Source of the DNA: Bin25 sp965221765
GTDB taxonomy: Bacteria > Bacteroidota > Bacteroidia > Flavobacteriales > Flavobacteriaceae
Direction: 5' to 3'
DNA: 64,000 nt
NCBI GenBank assembly: GCA_965221765.1
Contig: OZ244911.1
Location: forward strand, 1,116,001-1,180,000
A program made the position numbers and the translations under genes. Under the pieces are notes generated by a model. That model was not told the origin of the DNA and ran no database searches. It saw only the letters and a list, made by a program, of their open reading frames with translations. Positions 44,434-54,865 of the stretch are shown in pieces (the stretch's first letter is position 1; each line of letters opens with the position of its first letter).

Positions 44434-45203
44434 GTCGATAATATAATAGAGAATTCTTTGAATAATGGGAATTTGAAAATAATCCACGTTCAGAGAGAAT
44501 ATTTTTAACATTCATAACCCAATGGATAACTCTTATTCCCTAAGACTTTTCAGCATTTCACGTTCTATTGAACCCTAATTTGATGACAATAATTTTTTAA
44601 ATTAATACGCTTAAGGTCAAATACTTTTTATTGTGTTCTAGTGGGTTGGACTCATTACATGAAATTATGTGTGACGAAAAGTATTGAGCCCTTATATAAA
44701 CGAAGGGGACTCTATTGTGCATCAATCTGTAAAACTATGAACTCTTTCCCCAACCTGGGATTTTTTGGTGCGAGTCTTGGCTTGATCATCATCAGAGATT
44801 TCTGCCATGCCAACGAGCGGTTTTTTCTTTTTTTGGGGGGGCTACTGTTTATCTTGATATAAAGACCATAAAGCAGCGAAGGCTTTAGTAATCGGCCAAA
44901 AACCACATGGCTTTTTTGAGTACTCTTTGATACAAATATCGGTCGGTGGTCTGTTTAATCACGAGGTCTTCATGCCCCGAAAAGCCCTTTGGACCAAAAG
45001 CCAAGGAGGAATAAGTCGATAAGACTTGGAAGGCCTCCAAGGGACTATGAAGACACATTGGACCGAGCCACCGTCAAATTTTTTTGAGAAAATAGGCTAG
45101 CGTATTTGTTTGAACTAGGATCATTCTTTGTGAAGCATCCTTTGCTTTTATTGATTGGGGGAATCCGATTAGAAATGAATTCTCAGAACCAAAACAAAAA
45201 AGA
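44434..45203. other. Degenerate stretch after tRNA-Arg
   Basis: About 770 bp without an intact gene. On the minus strand a piece reading LVIKQTTDRYLYQRVLKKAM, WFLADY (near 44900-44980) looks coding but is closed by stops. No att-type direct repeat of the tRNA 3' end is visible in the rest of the window. Confidence 0.35.
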
Positions 45204-45857
45204 CTAAAAATATTTTAATTGTCCGATGGTTTTTTGAGGATCAGAAGAAGAAAAAACATGACTGCCAACTACTAAGATATGAGCCCCGTCAATAAATAAT
45301 TTTTTAGCATTCTTATCAGTAACACCACCATCGATTTCAATGAGTGTCGAAGTATTGTGCTTATCAATTAAAGATTTGGTTTGTCGGACTTTTTGGTAAG
45401 TAGATTCTATGAATGTTTGTCCACCAAAACCTGGATTAACACTCATTAAACAGACGATATCAATTTCAGTGATCATATCTTCTAATAAGGAAACATTGGT
45501 ATGTGGATTGATGGCAACTCCTGCCTTTATATCTTTGGATTTGATATAGTTTATGGTTCTGTGTAAATGATTACAGGCCTCATAATGAACGGTTAAGACG
45601 CTTGCTCCCAAATCTATAAATAAGTCTAAATATCGATTCGGATCGATAATCATCAAATGAATATCAAGTGGTTTTTTTGCTTCTTTGGCAATAGCTTGAA
45701 CCACAGGGGTTCCAAACGAAAGATTGGGAACAAACACCCCATCCATAATATCAAGATGAAACCAGTCGGCTTGAGAGTTATTGACCATTTCACACTCTTT
45801 TTTGAGTAATCCAAAATCAGCAGCTAGAATAGAAGGTGCAATGAGTGGTGTCGACAT
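45204..45857 (-). CDS. rpe: Ribulose-phosphate 3-epimerase
   Basis: Rpe interconverts ribulose-5-phosphate and xylulose-5-phosphate in the pentose phosphate pathway. The 217-aa TIM barrel has IAPSILAADFGLLKKECEMV, DWFHLDIMDGVFVPNLSFG, LDIHLMI, MSVNPGFGGQTFIEST and LIEIDGGVTDKNAKKL, so metal ligands and both catalytic Asp are present. It ends the pnp side of the cluster with 52 bp between them. Confidence 0.96.
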   Translation of the reverse strand: MSTPLIAPSILAADFGLLKKECEMVNNSQADWFHLDIMDGVFVPNLSFGTPVVQAIAKEAKKPLDIHLMIIDPNRYLDLFIDLGASVLTVHYEACNHLHRTINYIKSKDIKAGVAINPHTNVSLLEDMITEIDIVCLMSVNPGFGGQTFIESTYQKVRQTKSLIDKHNTSTLIEIDGGVTDKNAKKLFIDGAHILVVGSHVFSSSDPQKTIGQLKYF

Positions 45858-45909
45858 TTTTGGAAATTAGATGATCTAATGGGAGATAGTACAATCAAAT
45901 AGCTATGAT

Positions 45910-48105
45910 TTACTTTTTAAAGTTTTTATTAGACTTTTTATGTCGATGATTAAATTTAGAAGAATTTGAACGGGGGTTCGATTTATGAGGTTGATATCCT
46001 TCAGGTTTTGGTAGTAATACCCTTCTAGAAACTTTCATCTTTTTGGTTCGAGAATCAATGCCTAAATATTTGACATCAATTTCTTGACCAATTTCAAGTA
46101 CCGAATGAACATCATGGACCTTTCCCCACTTTAATTCAGATATATGCAATAAGACTTCATTTCCTGGGACAAATTCGACAACGGCTCCAAAATCGATGAT
46201 TTTAATGACTTTCACCGTATAGATTTCACCTTCTTTTGGAACAAAAATGATGTTTTCAATCTTCTGAATGGCTAAATCGATTTTTTCTTGATTGATTCCT
46301 AGAATTTCAACAATACCTTGTTCATCAACTTCTTCGATCACAATGGTGGTTTCTGTTTCTTTTTGAATTTCTTGAATCACTTTTCCACTAGGGCCAATAA
46401 TCGCCCCTATGAAATCAGTGGGCACGGTTATTTTAATGATTTTGGGAGCATGGGGCTTTACACGTTCTCTTGGCTTATCAATGACTTTATTCATACGCCC
46501 GAGAATATGTAACCGCCCAATTCTAGCTTGCTCGAGGGCTTTTGTGAGCACTTCAAACCCCAATCCTTTTATCTTGATATCCATCTGGCAAGCTGTGATT
46601 CCATCGGCCGTACCAGTTACTTTAAAATCCATATCGCCTAAGTGATCTTCGTCCCCAATGATGTCCGAAAGAATGATAAAATCATCATGATCACTCACTA
46701 GGCCCATAGCGATTCCTGAAACTGTTTTTTCGATTTGAATTCCAGCATCCATCAAAGCCATCGATGAAGCACAAACCGTTGCCATCGATGAAGATCCATT
46801 AGATTCTAAAATATCAGAAACCACCCTAATGGTATAAGGACATTCTTGAGGAATTAAATATTTTAATGCTCTTTGGGCTAGATTTCCATGGCCAATTTCT
46901 CTCCTAGAAGTTGCTCTGATGGGTCTGGCTTCTCCAGTAGAAAAAGGAGGAAAGTTATAATGCAAATAAAATTTTTCCTCGCTTTGTAACGTCGGGATAT
47001 CGATGACATTGGCTTCTCGCGAGGTCCCTAGCGTGGTCGTAGCTAACGCTTGGGTTTCACCTCGAGAAAAAATAGCCGAACCATGAGTACCGTATAAATA
47101 ATCGACTTCACACCAAATATCTCTTATATCAGTTGATTTCCGACCATCAAGCCGTTTTCCTTTTTTTAACATGAGATCCCGAACCGCTCTTTTTTTAACT
47201 TCTTTTAGATAGTGACTCAATTGTTTGGTCTTTTCTTCAATTTCTTCCAGATCAAATTTGGATAGATAATCTTCTTTAGCTTGCTCGAAAAATTCAGAAC
47301 GTTCTTTCTTAGAATATCCCTTTGAAGCAATGGTATAATAGGTATCGTAAAGGGATTCGTGGATATCACGTTCTAAATCTTTATCTTCTTCAAATCGTTC
47401 GTACTCGCGTGTGGGTTTTTCACCAACTTTTTTGACAAGTGCATTTTGAGCTTCGATATGGGTTTTGATGGCTTGGTGTCCAAAATCAATCGCCCCAATC
47501 ATTTCAGTTTCAGAAATCTCTTTGAATTCTCCTTCAACCATCATGACCGAATCGTGACTCGCTCCGACAATGATATCAATATCTGAATCAACTAGTTGTG
47601 ATTTACTCGGATTGAGAATATATTGATGGTCAATGCGTCCCACTCGCACTTCTGATACACGATCTGCAAAAGGAATATCAGAAAGTGCAATGGCCGTTGA
47701 AGCAGCCAATCCAGCCAAAAAGTCAGGGATGACTTCATCATCATGAGACATTAACTGAATCATGACTTGAGTTTCGGCATGGTAATCCCATGGGAATAAT
47801 GGTCGCAACATGCGATCGACCAATCGCATGGTTAAAATTTCTTCTGTCGAGGGACGGGCTTCTCTCTTAAAAAATCCTCCAGGAAATCTACCCGCTGCAG
47901 CAAATTTTTCTCTATAATCGACCGTAAGTGGCAAAAAATCAACATCACTTTGCTGTTTTGAAGAAACTACCGTAGCCAATAGGGTACAGTGTTTTAAGGT
48001 TAAAACGACAGCACCATCGGCTTGTTTGGCTAGTTTTCCAGTTTCTAAAGTGATAATATCACCATTTGGTTGTATAATGTCTTGTCGATGAGTTTTAGGA
48101 ATCAT
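45910..48105 (-). CDS. pnp: Polyribonucleotide nucleotidyltransferase
   Basis: PNPase degrades RNA from the 3' end with phosphate. The 731-aa protein has two RNase PH domains (FPGGFFKREARPSTEEILTM; GTHGSAIFSRGETQALATTT; LESNGSSSMATVCASSMALM), then a KH domain (TVPTDFIGAIIGPSGKVIQE), an S1 domain (VLLHISELKWGKVHDVHSVL), and a basic C-terminal tail rich in Lys and Asn. It follows rpsO, the common order. Confidence 0.96.
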   Translation of the reverse strand: MIPKTHRQDIIQPNGDIITLETGKLAKQADGAVVLTLKHCTLLATVVSSKQQSDVDFLPLTVDYREKFAAAGRFPGGFFKREARPSTEEILTMRLVDRMLRPLFPWDYHAETQVMIQLMSHDDEVIPDFLAGLAASTAIALSDIPFADRVSEVRVGRIDHQYILNPSKSQLVDSDIDIIVGASHDSVMMVEGEFKEISETEMIGAIDFGHQAIKTHIEAQNALVKKVGEKPTREYERFEEDKDLERDIHESLYDTYYTIASKGYSKKERSEFFEQAKEDYLSKFDLEEIEEKTKQLSHYLKEVKKRAVRDLMLKKGKRLDGRKSTDIRDIWCEVDYLYGTHGSAIFSRGETQALATTTLGTSREANVIDIPTLQSEEKFYLHYNFPPFSTGEARPIRATSRREIGHGNLAQRALKYLIPQECPYTIRVVSDILESNGSSSMATVCASSMALMDAGIQIEKTVSGIAMGLVSDHDDFIILSDIIGDEDHLGDMDFKVTGTADGITACQMDIKIKGLGFEVLTKALEQARIGRLHILGRMNKVIDKPRERVKPHAPKIIKITVPTDFIGAIIGPSGKVIQEIQKETETTIVIEEVDEQGIVEILGINQEKIDLAIQKIENIIFVPKEGEIYTVKVIKIIDFGAVVEFVPGNEVLLHISELKWGKVHDVHSVLEIGQEIDVKYLGIDSRTKKMKVSRRVLLPKPEGYQPHKSNPRSNSSKFNHRHKKSNKNFKK

Positions 48106-48189
48106 GTTGTGTTAAATTCAATCTCCAATGAGTTCGTTGCTCAATGGATAATCATTAATAGTAAGTGAAGGATAGAAAACGATGAGTTT

Positions 48190-48459
48190 CTATTTTCGAA
48201 GTTTAAGCTTTTTAATGATGGCTCGGTATCGATCAATATCAACAGAAGTCAAATAATTCAATAATCGTCTTCTTTTACCCACTAGCTTAATCAACGAGCG
48301 TTTGGTATTGAAATCTTTATGATTTTTCTCTAGATGTTCAGAAAGATGTTTAATTCTCTGAGTCATGATGGCTATCTGAACCTCTGAAATGCCAGTATTT
48401 GGTGGTTCACCACCAAATTTTTCGTAAATCTTACTCTTTTCTTCCTTAGTTAGAGTCAT
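48190..48459 (-). CDS. rpsO: 30S ribosomal protein S15
   Basis: An 89-aa S15 with KFGGEPPNTGISEVQIAIMT, RIKHLSEHLEKNHKDFNTKR, LIKLVGKRRRLLNYLTSVD. It binds the central domain of 16S rRNA. It lies upstream of pnp with an 84-bp gap, as in many bacteria. Confidence 0.97.
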   Translation of the reverse strand: MTLTKEEKSKIYEKFGGEPPNTGISEVQIAIMTQRIKHLSEHLEKNHKDFNTKRSLIKLVGKRRRLLNYLTSVDIDRYRAIIKKLKLRK

Positions 48460-48569
48460 TGTATCTATGCTTACTTTTTTCGGTGCAAATATAGAAAAAC
48501 TACATCAGCTGTAGAAATCTGATGTGATCCCCAAAAAAGGGAGCTCCTTTCAAATTTCAAGGGTCTCAA

Positions 48570-49427
48570 TTATTTTCTGATGTTTCGATTTTGAATCAAA
48601 TCCAAATACAAATTGATTTTGTTTTTGAGTTCAGGTCGATTGACAATAAAATCAAGAAAGCCTTTTTCTAGTTGAAATTCAGAAGTTTGAAACCCATTGG
48701 GAAGATCTTTTCCGACCGTATCTCGAACCACTCTAGGGCCGGCAAAGGCGATTAATGCATTCGGTTCTGCAATAGTGATATCGCCAAGCATAGCAAATGA
48801 AGCTGTAGTTCCTCCAGTGGTCGGATGAGTACAGATTGAAATATATGGAATTTTAACTTCTGAGAGTTCTACTAATTTAGCCGATGTTTTGGCCATTTGC
48901 ATCAGTGAGGTCGCTGATTCCATCATGCGGGCTCCTCCAGATTTAGCAATTGAAACAAAGGGTAGGCCGTTGGCGATACTATAATCGACAGCACGAGAAA
49001 ATTTTTCTCCAACAACAGAACCCATGGACCCGCCAATAAATTCGAAATCCATTGCAGCAATGACCATCGGTTCTCCTTTAGATAAGCCAACGGCAATTCT
49101 AATAGCATCATCTAAACCAGTCTTTATTGTCGCTGCTTTTAGACGTTCTTCATAGGTTTTTCGATCAGAAAAATTTAAAAAATCAGTTGGTTTAACTTCA
49201 GAAAATAATTCTTCAAAAGTGCCATCATCAAAAAGGTATTGAAAATACTTTGTACTACCGATGGGCATATGATGACCATCTTCTTTACAGACATAATAAT
49301 TTTTACTGAGTTCTTCTTTGGTTACAATTTTCCCAGAAGGGGTTTTATACCATTGACCATCAGGAATGATTTTCTTTTCTTCAGTTTTGGTAGTGATTCC
49401 CTTTAATGTTCTTTTAAACCAAGACAT
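48570..49427 (-). CDS. accD: Acetyl-CoA carboxylase carboxyltransferase, beta subunit
   Basis: AccD with AccA transfers CO2 from biotin to acetyl-CoA to give malonyl-CoA, the substrate of FabD. The 285-aa crotonase-fold protein has IAAMDFEFIGGSMGSVVGEK, SIAKSGGARMMESATSLMQM, THPTTGGTTASFAMLGDITI and FAGPRVVRDTVGKDLPNGFQ. The N-terminal zinc ribbon of most AccD proteins (two CxxC pairs) is nearly gone: WYKTPSGKIVTKEELSKN and YVCKEDGHHM keep only one Cys. That loss is, as far as I recall, normal in Bacteroidota. Confidence 0.95.
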   Translation of the reverse strand: MSWFKRTLKGITTKTEEKKIIPDGQWYKTPSGKIVTKEELSKNYYVCKEDGHHMPIGSTKYFQYLFDDGTFEELFSEVKPTDFLNFSDRKTYEERLKAATIKTGLDDAIRIAVGLSKGEPMVIAAMDFEFIGGSMGSVVGEKFSRAVDYSIANGLPFVSIAKSGGARMMESATSLMQMAKTSAKLVELSEVKIPYISICTHPTTGGTTASFAMLGDITIAEPNALIAFAGPRVVRDTVGKDLPNGFQTSEFQLEKGFLDFIVNRPELKNKINLYLDLIQNRNIRK

Positions 49428-49470
49428 CGTTTAGATTGAAATAAAAGAGAATAACTTTGAATAAATGATC

Positions 49471-50538
49471 TTAAAGCGTATTGACATTGTTGAGTGTCGC
49501 AAACACTTGCGATAATCGATATCTAAATGAAATCTCACCATATCTCAACCAACTTCTTGGATCATAGTATTTTTTATTGGGAGAGTTTTCACCATTAGGA
49601 TTCCCAATTTGAGACTTTAAATAGGGGGCTTTGTCAATAAAGTAATCCCGAACTCCAGTCATAAAAGCATACTGTAAATCCGTATCGATGTTCATTTTAA
49701 TCACACCATATCCTATGGCCTCTTTGATTTCTTCAGACGTAGAACCCGAACCCCCATGAAATACAAAATCGATATGATTTTTTGGCAGATTGAGTTTTTC
49801 TGAAAGATATCGTTGAGAATTTTTTAATATTTTAGGTTTTAATACCACATTCCCTGGTCGGTATACGCCATGAACATTTCCAAAAGAAGCGGCAATGATG
49901 AATTGATCACTAATTTGGCTGAGTTCCGAATAAGCATATGCAACTTCTGAAGGTTGAGTATAGAGTTTTGAAGAATCCACATCTGAATTATCAATCCCAT
50001 CTTCTTCCCCGCCTGTGACCCCTAATTCAATCTCTAGTGTCATTCCCATTTTGGTCATCCGTTTAAAATAATCTTTACAAATAGCAATATTTTCTTCAAT
50101 GGGTTCTGCCGATAAATCAATCATGTGGGAAGAAAATAGAGATTCTCCAGTAGCAGCAAAATAATCTTCATTGGCTCTTAAGAGACCATCTAACCAAGGT
50201 AGTAATTTTTTAGAACAATGGTCGGTATGCAAAATCACGGTAGCTCCATAAGTTTTAGCAAGGGTTCGGACCACTTGTGCCCCAGCGATTGCTCCAGAAA
50301 TTGTGGCTTGTTCATTGGTATTAGACAAGCCTTTTCCTGACATAGAATAAGATCCACCATGAGAAAACTGAATGATGACAGGACTATTGATAACAGAGGC
50401 TGTTTCTAGCACAGCATTAATAGAATTACTGCCGACGACATTAACTGCTGGCAATGCAAACCGATTGGCTTTTGCCAGCTGAAAAATCTTCTGAACTTCT
50501 TTTCCCGTAAGGACACCAGTTGATATAGTTTCAACCAT
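49471..50538 (-). CDS. fbaA: Fructose-bisphosphate aldolase, class II
   Basis: A 355-aa zinc aldolase of glycolysis and gluconeogenesis. Metal and substrate motifs are present: FALPAVNVVGSNSINAVLE, ATVILHTDHCSKKLLPWL (zinc His), LEIELGVTGGEEDGIDNSD, FGNVHGVYRPGNVVLKP, FVFHGGSGSTSEEIKEAI and VIKMNIDTDLQYAF. The length fits the E. coli-type class IIA. Confidence 0.95.
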   Translation of the reverse strand: MVETISTGVLTGKEVQKIFQLAKANRFALPAVNVVGSNSINAVLETASVINSPVIIQFSHGGSYSMSGKGLSNTNEQATISGAIAGAQVVRTLAKTYGATVILHTDHCSKKLLPWLDGLLRANEDYFAATGESLFSSHMIDLSAEPIEENIAICKDYFKRMTKMGMTLEIELGVTGGEEDGIDNSDVDSSKLYTQPSEVAYAYSELSQISDQFIIAASFGNVHGVYRPGNVVLKPKILKNSQRYLSEKLNLPKNHIDFVFHGGSGSTSEEIKEAIGYGVIKMNIDTDLQYAFMTGVRDYFIDKAPYLKSQIGNPNGENSPNKKYYDPRSWLRYGEISFRYRLSQVFATLNNVNTL

Positions 50539-50740
50539 TTAAATATTTTTGGGGCAAAGTTAAAAAGTTTTGAATCAGATTGGTTTTCAATGGACTCCAA
50601 GTACTCTCCAAAGCGGTTGCTTATAAAATAGGTTCACAACCCTTTTTGGGGATGATTTCCTATCAATAAGTTTATACTATTGCGTGTGAGTCGATTAAAC
50701 GAGTTAATGATTTGAATCTGTCTCAGGTAGTTCGTTATCA

Positions 50741-52231
50741 ATGAGTAGAGAGTATTGTTATTTTAGTATATTATTGGTATACATAGCACTCTCTTTATAC
50801 TCTTGTGATGGGAGTTCTAACATGACTACAGAGTCTCCATCTCCTCCTCAGAGCGCCATATTCCTAGTTTCTACCTCCGCGAGTGAAGGTGGTTTGATTA
50901 CTCCAAATAAAACCATCCAAAGTGGCCAATCAATTTCTATTATAGCGACTCCCGATCAAGCGTATCAATTAAAAGATTGGAAAGGAGATTGTGGAAGTTT
51001 TAGCAAAGATTCCTTGGAGATAATTTTTACACCATCAAGAGATTGTGAAATAATAGCAATCTTTGAAAAAATAAAAGAAAATAGTACGCCTTCTAAAATA
51101 GGACCATCGACTACGAATGCTAGTAAAACCCGAATTGCTCTATTGATCATGGATTTTCCCGACACTAGTGGCAGCGTCGAATTTCCAACAGTTTCTGAAA
51201 TTGAAAAATCTTTACAAAAGGGAGTGGTCTATGATTTTTTTGATACCAATTCATATGGTAATTTCGAATATGAAATTAGTAGTTTTGGGCCATTCAATCA
51301 TGAAAAAAACTATGTTGATTTAGAAGATATTGGAGATGTGTTAGATACCAAATCCATTCAAATCGAGGGATTTAAAGAAGATGATTTTGATGTGTTTGCA
51401 CTGATTCCAAGGACCGACAAAAAATATGATGCTGCAGCTGCATATACCTTGTGGGACTTATATATAAATAATAATTTGGTTGGTAATAAAAAATGGAAGC
51501 TTGTGAATCCTCTTTTCATCGGTGATTTTTCAAATTCATTCATGCAAAAAGATTTTTTTATTGAGAGTTCTCCATTTACCATCTTTGAAAGAATTTTTAC
51601 GCATGAACTTATTCATTGTTTGGGTATCAATACCCATGCTAGATCAAGGACCAATGGAGAGCGATATCATTACCAACCAGAAATCGCCAATAATGGAGAA
51701 AATCTTAGTTTCGATTATGGGAATCAATTCGATATCATGGGAGGTAAAAATTATGGGTATAATTTGAATGTCGCATTTAGAGACCAATTATCTTGGTTTT
51801 CGTCAACTCAAAAAATAGAAATAACAGAAGTTGGTAGACATTCAGCAACCATTTATCCCATTAACCAAGCAAGAAATATTGTTGCCATATCAATTGACTC
51901 CCCCCGTGGCGACCACTATTATATCGAGTACCGGGATTTTGATTCTTGGGATCAAAGGTCACACCTTAAAGATAGTCGTTCGATCATATCAAACAATAGT
52001 CAAGGGATCATGGTTAATTGGTTGGATTCTTGGGGGACGCCACACCTTCTAGATATGAGCCCATCTCCCAATTATAATAGTCTGGGAGATCATTTTGATG
52101 TGGGATTTCCTGATATTCGTGATGTAGTATTGAAACCAGGTATGACCTATGATTCTCCTTCGGTTACACTATCTAATGTCATAGCCAATAGTGATGGGTC
52201 TTATACATTCACTGTTGATGTGAAACCATAG
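50741..52231 (+). CDS. Secreted lipoprotein metalloprotease, M6/M11-like
   Basis: The signal peptide ends in a lipobox-like LYSC, so the 496-aa product is probably a surface or periplasmic lipoprotein. Residues ~40-110 form a bacterial repeat domain of the InlB-B/List-Bact type (EGGLITPNKTIQSGQSISII, LKDWKGDCGSF). The catalytic domain has FTHELIHCLGINTHARS and a Met-turn-like FDIMGGKNYGYN, as in gametolysin and immune-inhibitor-A-type enzymes. In standard metzincins the third ligand sits at HExxHxxGxxH; here His is one residue later. Target unknown. Confidence 0.7.
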   Translation: MSREYCYFSILLVYIALSLYSCDGSSNMTTESPSPPQSAIFLVSTSASEGGLITPNKTIQSGQSISIIATPDQAYQLKDWKGDCGSFSKDSLEIIFTPSRDCEIIAIFEKIKENSTPSKIGPSTTNASKTRIALLIMDFPDTSGSVEFPTVSEIEKSLQKGVVYDFFDTNSYGNFEYEISSFGPFNHEKNYVDLEDIGDVLDTKSIQIEGFKEDDFDVFALIPRTDKKYDAAAAYTLWDLYINNNLVGNKKWKLVNPLFIGDFSNSFMQKDFFIESSPFTIFERIFTHELIHCLGINTHARSRTNGERYHYQPEIANNGENLSFDYGNQFDIMGGKNYGYNLNVAFRDQLSWFSSTQKIEITEVGRHSATIYPINQARNIVAISIDSPRGDHYYIEYRDFDSWDQRSHLKDSRSIISNNSQGIMVNWLDSWGTPHLLDMSPSPNYNSLGDHFDVGFPDIRDVVLKPGMTYDSPSVTLSNVIANSDGSYTFTVDVKP

Positions 52232-52300
52232 AGTTTATAACGTATCAAAGCCATTTTGTTGTGTATAAATTGGCAGTTCATCAATACCCATAGTATAAAA

Positions 52301-54865
52301 TCAAAAGGGATAATTGATACCAATATTAAATACCGCTTGATTAAGTGATAACCCACTCCACCACCGTTGCCCGACATCTTTTGCTGGATTATGAGCTTTA
52401 AATCCAGTATCTAACCGAAGTACAAAAAACTGAAAGTCATATCTTAATCCAAGCCCAATCCCCAGTGCTAATTCTGATAAATCAGAAATGCCATCGAATC
52501 GTAGAGAAGGGTCATCCACATCATCTAATGCATTCCATATATTGCCGGCATCTAGAAAAAAGGCTCCATGGAGATTACCTAATAGGGGGTATCGATATTC
52601 TAAACTAGAAAATAATTTGAAGTTAGCTTCATTTAACTCTTGCTGAGTCTGGTTTGTTCCAGGCCCCAAAGAATAGACCTCCCAAGCTCTATTATCATTG
52701 GTTCCGCCGGCAAAATAAGATTCAGCAAATGGAATATTATTTGAGTTTCCAAAAGGGATAGCAATGCCATTAAACAATCTCAATGCAAGTACTTGTCTAG
52801 AACCCAAAGACCACCGTTTGACGATATCCAACTCAATTTTGATGAATTGAGAAGGTTCAACACCTCCCCATTGGTATTTTCCTCGTTCATTGATGGAGTT
52901 TTGACTATTTCGTAATATGAGATCATTTAAAATAGTTCCGGCCCAATCTAAACTCCCCCTAATCTGGAAAAAACGTTCATCTGCAAAATTTTCTTGAGTA
53001 GAATAATTAATATTAAAAGACGATCCAAGAATCATATTATTTGAAACCAGTCGATCATAACGTTCTTTCAGATTATTTAAAACTCGAAAATGATTATCTC
53101 TAAAAAAAGAGGCCATTGATGGATTGGTAGAAGTATTCAAAAAGCCTAAAACCCCTTGAGGAATTTCTAAATCACCTCCTTGGTTTTTATATTCTGAAAA
53201 ATTATCATAACTCTTGGCAATGGTATTTACTCTTTGGTAGGTATTCGTATAAACATTAAAAAAATTATCAATATTTTGGTTATTGACATATTCAAAATCT
53301 ATTAAAGAAAAATGGATGTTTGTATTTGAGTTTAGATTCCATTGAAAAGCATAAACCGCATCATAAAATTGTTTATCAAGTCCTATATTTCTTTGGATTG
53401 AAGTGCCAAATAAAATATTAGTTTGGGGTAACATTTTTGGAGGAATTAATCGGTTAAACCGAATTGGAAAAAATATCCGGGGAATTTCCATGGATAAATT
53501 GGCACCAACTTCATAAAGATTAAAAAAATCATCACTTGGAGTAGGGATGTCATTTGAGGCGCCGATGGTATTATCAAAACTCAATCGTAAAATTTCAGCA
53601 CTTCGAAATACATTTCTTACTTCAAAAGAGACAACAGAACCTATTCCAAAATCTTGAACTTGTGATGTTGATAAATCAAATTCAATCCCGAGTCGAAATC
53701 GATCTTTTGGGGTTAGGTTAATTGAAGAAATTAAACTTTTTTCTTGGTTTGGGTCAGGACTAAAATCAATCCGGGGGTATTTAAAATTTTCAAGTGATGT
53801 ATAATATCTTAAGGTTTCATTCCTAGCGACATCTCGGTAAAGACTATCGAGTTTTATTTCTATTCCTCTTGTAAGTGTACTGGGTCTATATTTTAGTTTT
53901 CCTCGAAAGTAAATCGTGAAATCCTCATATTGGATACTATTGAAGTCCTCAGATTTTTCAATATCGGAGTCTACTCGATTGATGTATATATTGATTCGAC
54001 CAATTTTATAGGGGACATACGGTTCCAAGAGATAATCTGAAAAATTTGAAGCTCTTTTTTGAAATCCTCCGACATCAATTTTTAAAGGCAGATATAATTC
54101 ATGATTTAAACTATCGATCCCTAATTCAAACCGTATGCTGTTTTGTTGATAATTATACACCCCATGATTTCTTAAATAATGGACAATACGACTTCTTTCA
54201 GCTTGCAAATCTGAAAATCGAAGTGGATCTCCTTTGTGAATTAGCGATAAATTCGATGAACGTTTTAAAAGAGTATCTAGTTCAGAAGAAATCGATTGGT
54301 AGTCAATGGTATCAAGAAAATATTGATCATGGGTATTGACGATAAAATCTAAGCTGGCTTTGCTAGTATCAGTTGGCCGAATCTTATAGGATACTTCAGC
54401 ATCTAAAAATCCTGAATTCGTATAATAAGCGCGTATTTCCCCTTTGGTATATTCTAGGGATAGACTATCAATTAGTTTGGGGGGTTCACCAGCATTTTTC
54501 AGCCAATTATTAAATGAAGATTTATAATTTTTTATCGTTTCAACTTGTTTCGGAGAAATCAGCTTATGGATATTATTTAATCTTTTGGGTCTTTTATTTA
54601 ACCAAGATTCGAATTTTTTATCTGAATTAGTAGATGCTAAATTATAGAGGTGAAGCCCCAATGGGATATTTAAAAATCGTTTATTGGGGGACGTAAGAGA
54701 TAAATCAATAGAAGAAGGATTTTTAATCATTTGATTATCAACAATCAATGATTGATCCATAATTAATAATTGATCCTCAGTTAAATGTTTGGTCATGCTA
54801 CAATTACTGGCAATTAAAACGAATGTCATAAAACCTATTATGGGAATAATCCGAAATCGAAGCAC
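52301..54865 (-). CDS. tamL: BamA/TamA-family outer membrane lipoprotein (TamL)
   Basis: This 854-aa protein has a lipoprotein signal peptide ending IASNCSMTKHL, POTRA-like domains in the first ~400 residues (YTKGEIRAYYTNSGFLDAEV; FSDLQAERSRIVHYLRNHGV) and a C-terminal barrel with the surface-antigen signature (FAESYFAGGTNDNRAWEVYS; GNLHGAFFLDAGNIWNALDD; GLGLRYDFQFFVLRLDTGF) ending INYPF. In Bacteroidota the TamA role is taken by such a lipid-anchored version. It is divergent from a SpoU methylase gene. Confidence 0.88.
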   Translation of the reverse strand: MLRFRIIPIIGFMTFVLIASNCSMTKHLTEDQLLIMDQSLIVDNQMIKNPSSIDLSLTSPNKRFLNIPLGLHLYNLASTNSDKKFESWLNKRPKRLNNIHKLISPKQVETIKNYKSSFNNWLKNAGEPPKLIDSLSLEYTKGEIRAYYTNSGFLDAEVSYKIRPTDTSKASLDFIVNTHDQYFLDTIDYQSISSELDTLLKRSSNLSLIHKGDPLRFSDLQAERSRIVHYLRNHGVYNYQQNSIRFELGIDSLNHELYLPLKIDVGGFQKRASNFSDYLLEPYVPYKIGRINIYINRVDSDIEKSEDFNSIQYEDFTIYFRGKLKYRPSTLTRGIEIKLDSLYRDVARNETLRYYTSLENFKYPRIDFSPDPNQEKSLISSINLTPKDRFRLGIEFDLSTSQVQDFGIGSVVSFEVRNVFRSAEILRLSFDNTIGASNDIPTPSDDFFNLYEVGANLSMEIPRIFFPIRFNRLIPPKMLPQTNILFGTSIQRNIGLDKQFYDAVYAFQWNLNSNTNIHFSLIDFEYVNNQNIDNFFNVYTNTYQRVNTIAKSYDNFSEYKNQGGDLEIPQGVLGFLNTSTNPSMASFFRDNHFRVLNNLKERYDRLVSNNMILGSSFNINYSTQENFADERFFQIRGSLDWAGTILNDLILRNSQNSINERGKYQWGGVEPSQFIKIELDIVKRWSLGSRQVLALRLFNGIAIPFGNSNNIPFAESYFAGGTNDNRAWEVYSLGPGTNQTQQELNEANFKLFSSLEYRYPLLGNLHGAFFLDAGNIWNALDDVDDPSLRFDGISDLSELALGIGLGLRYDFQFFVLRLDTGFKAHNPAKDVGQRWWSGLSLNQAVFNIGINYPF

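Noticed and set aside
44641..44906. Overlapping 64-73 codon frames on both strands after tRNA-Arg
   Set aside because: Neither shows a family likeness; both are probably chance frames in degenerate DNA.
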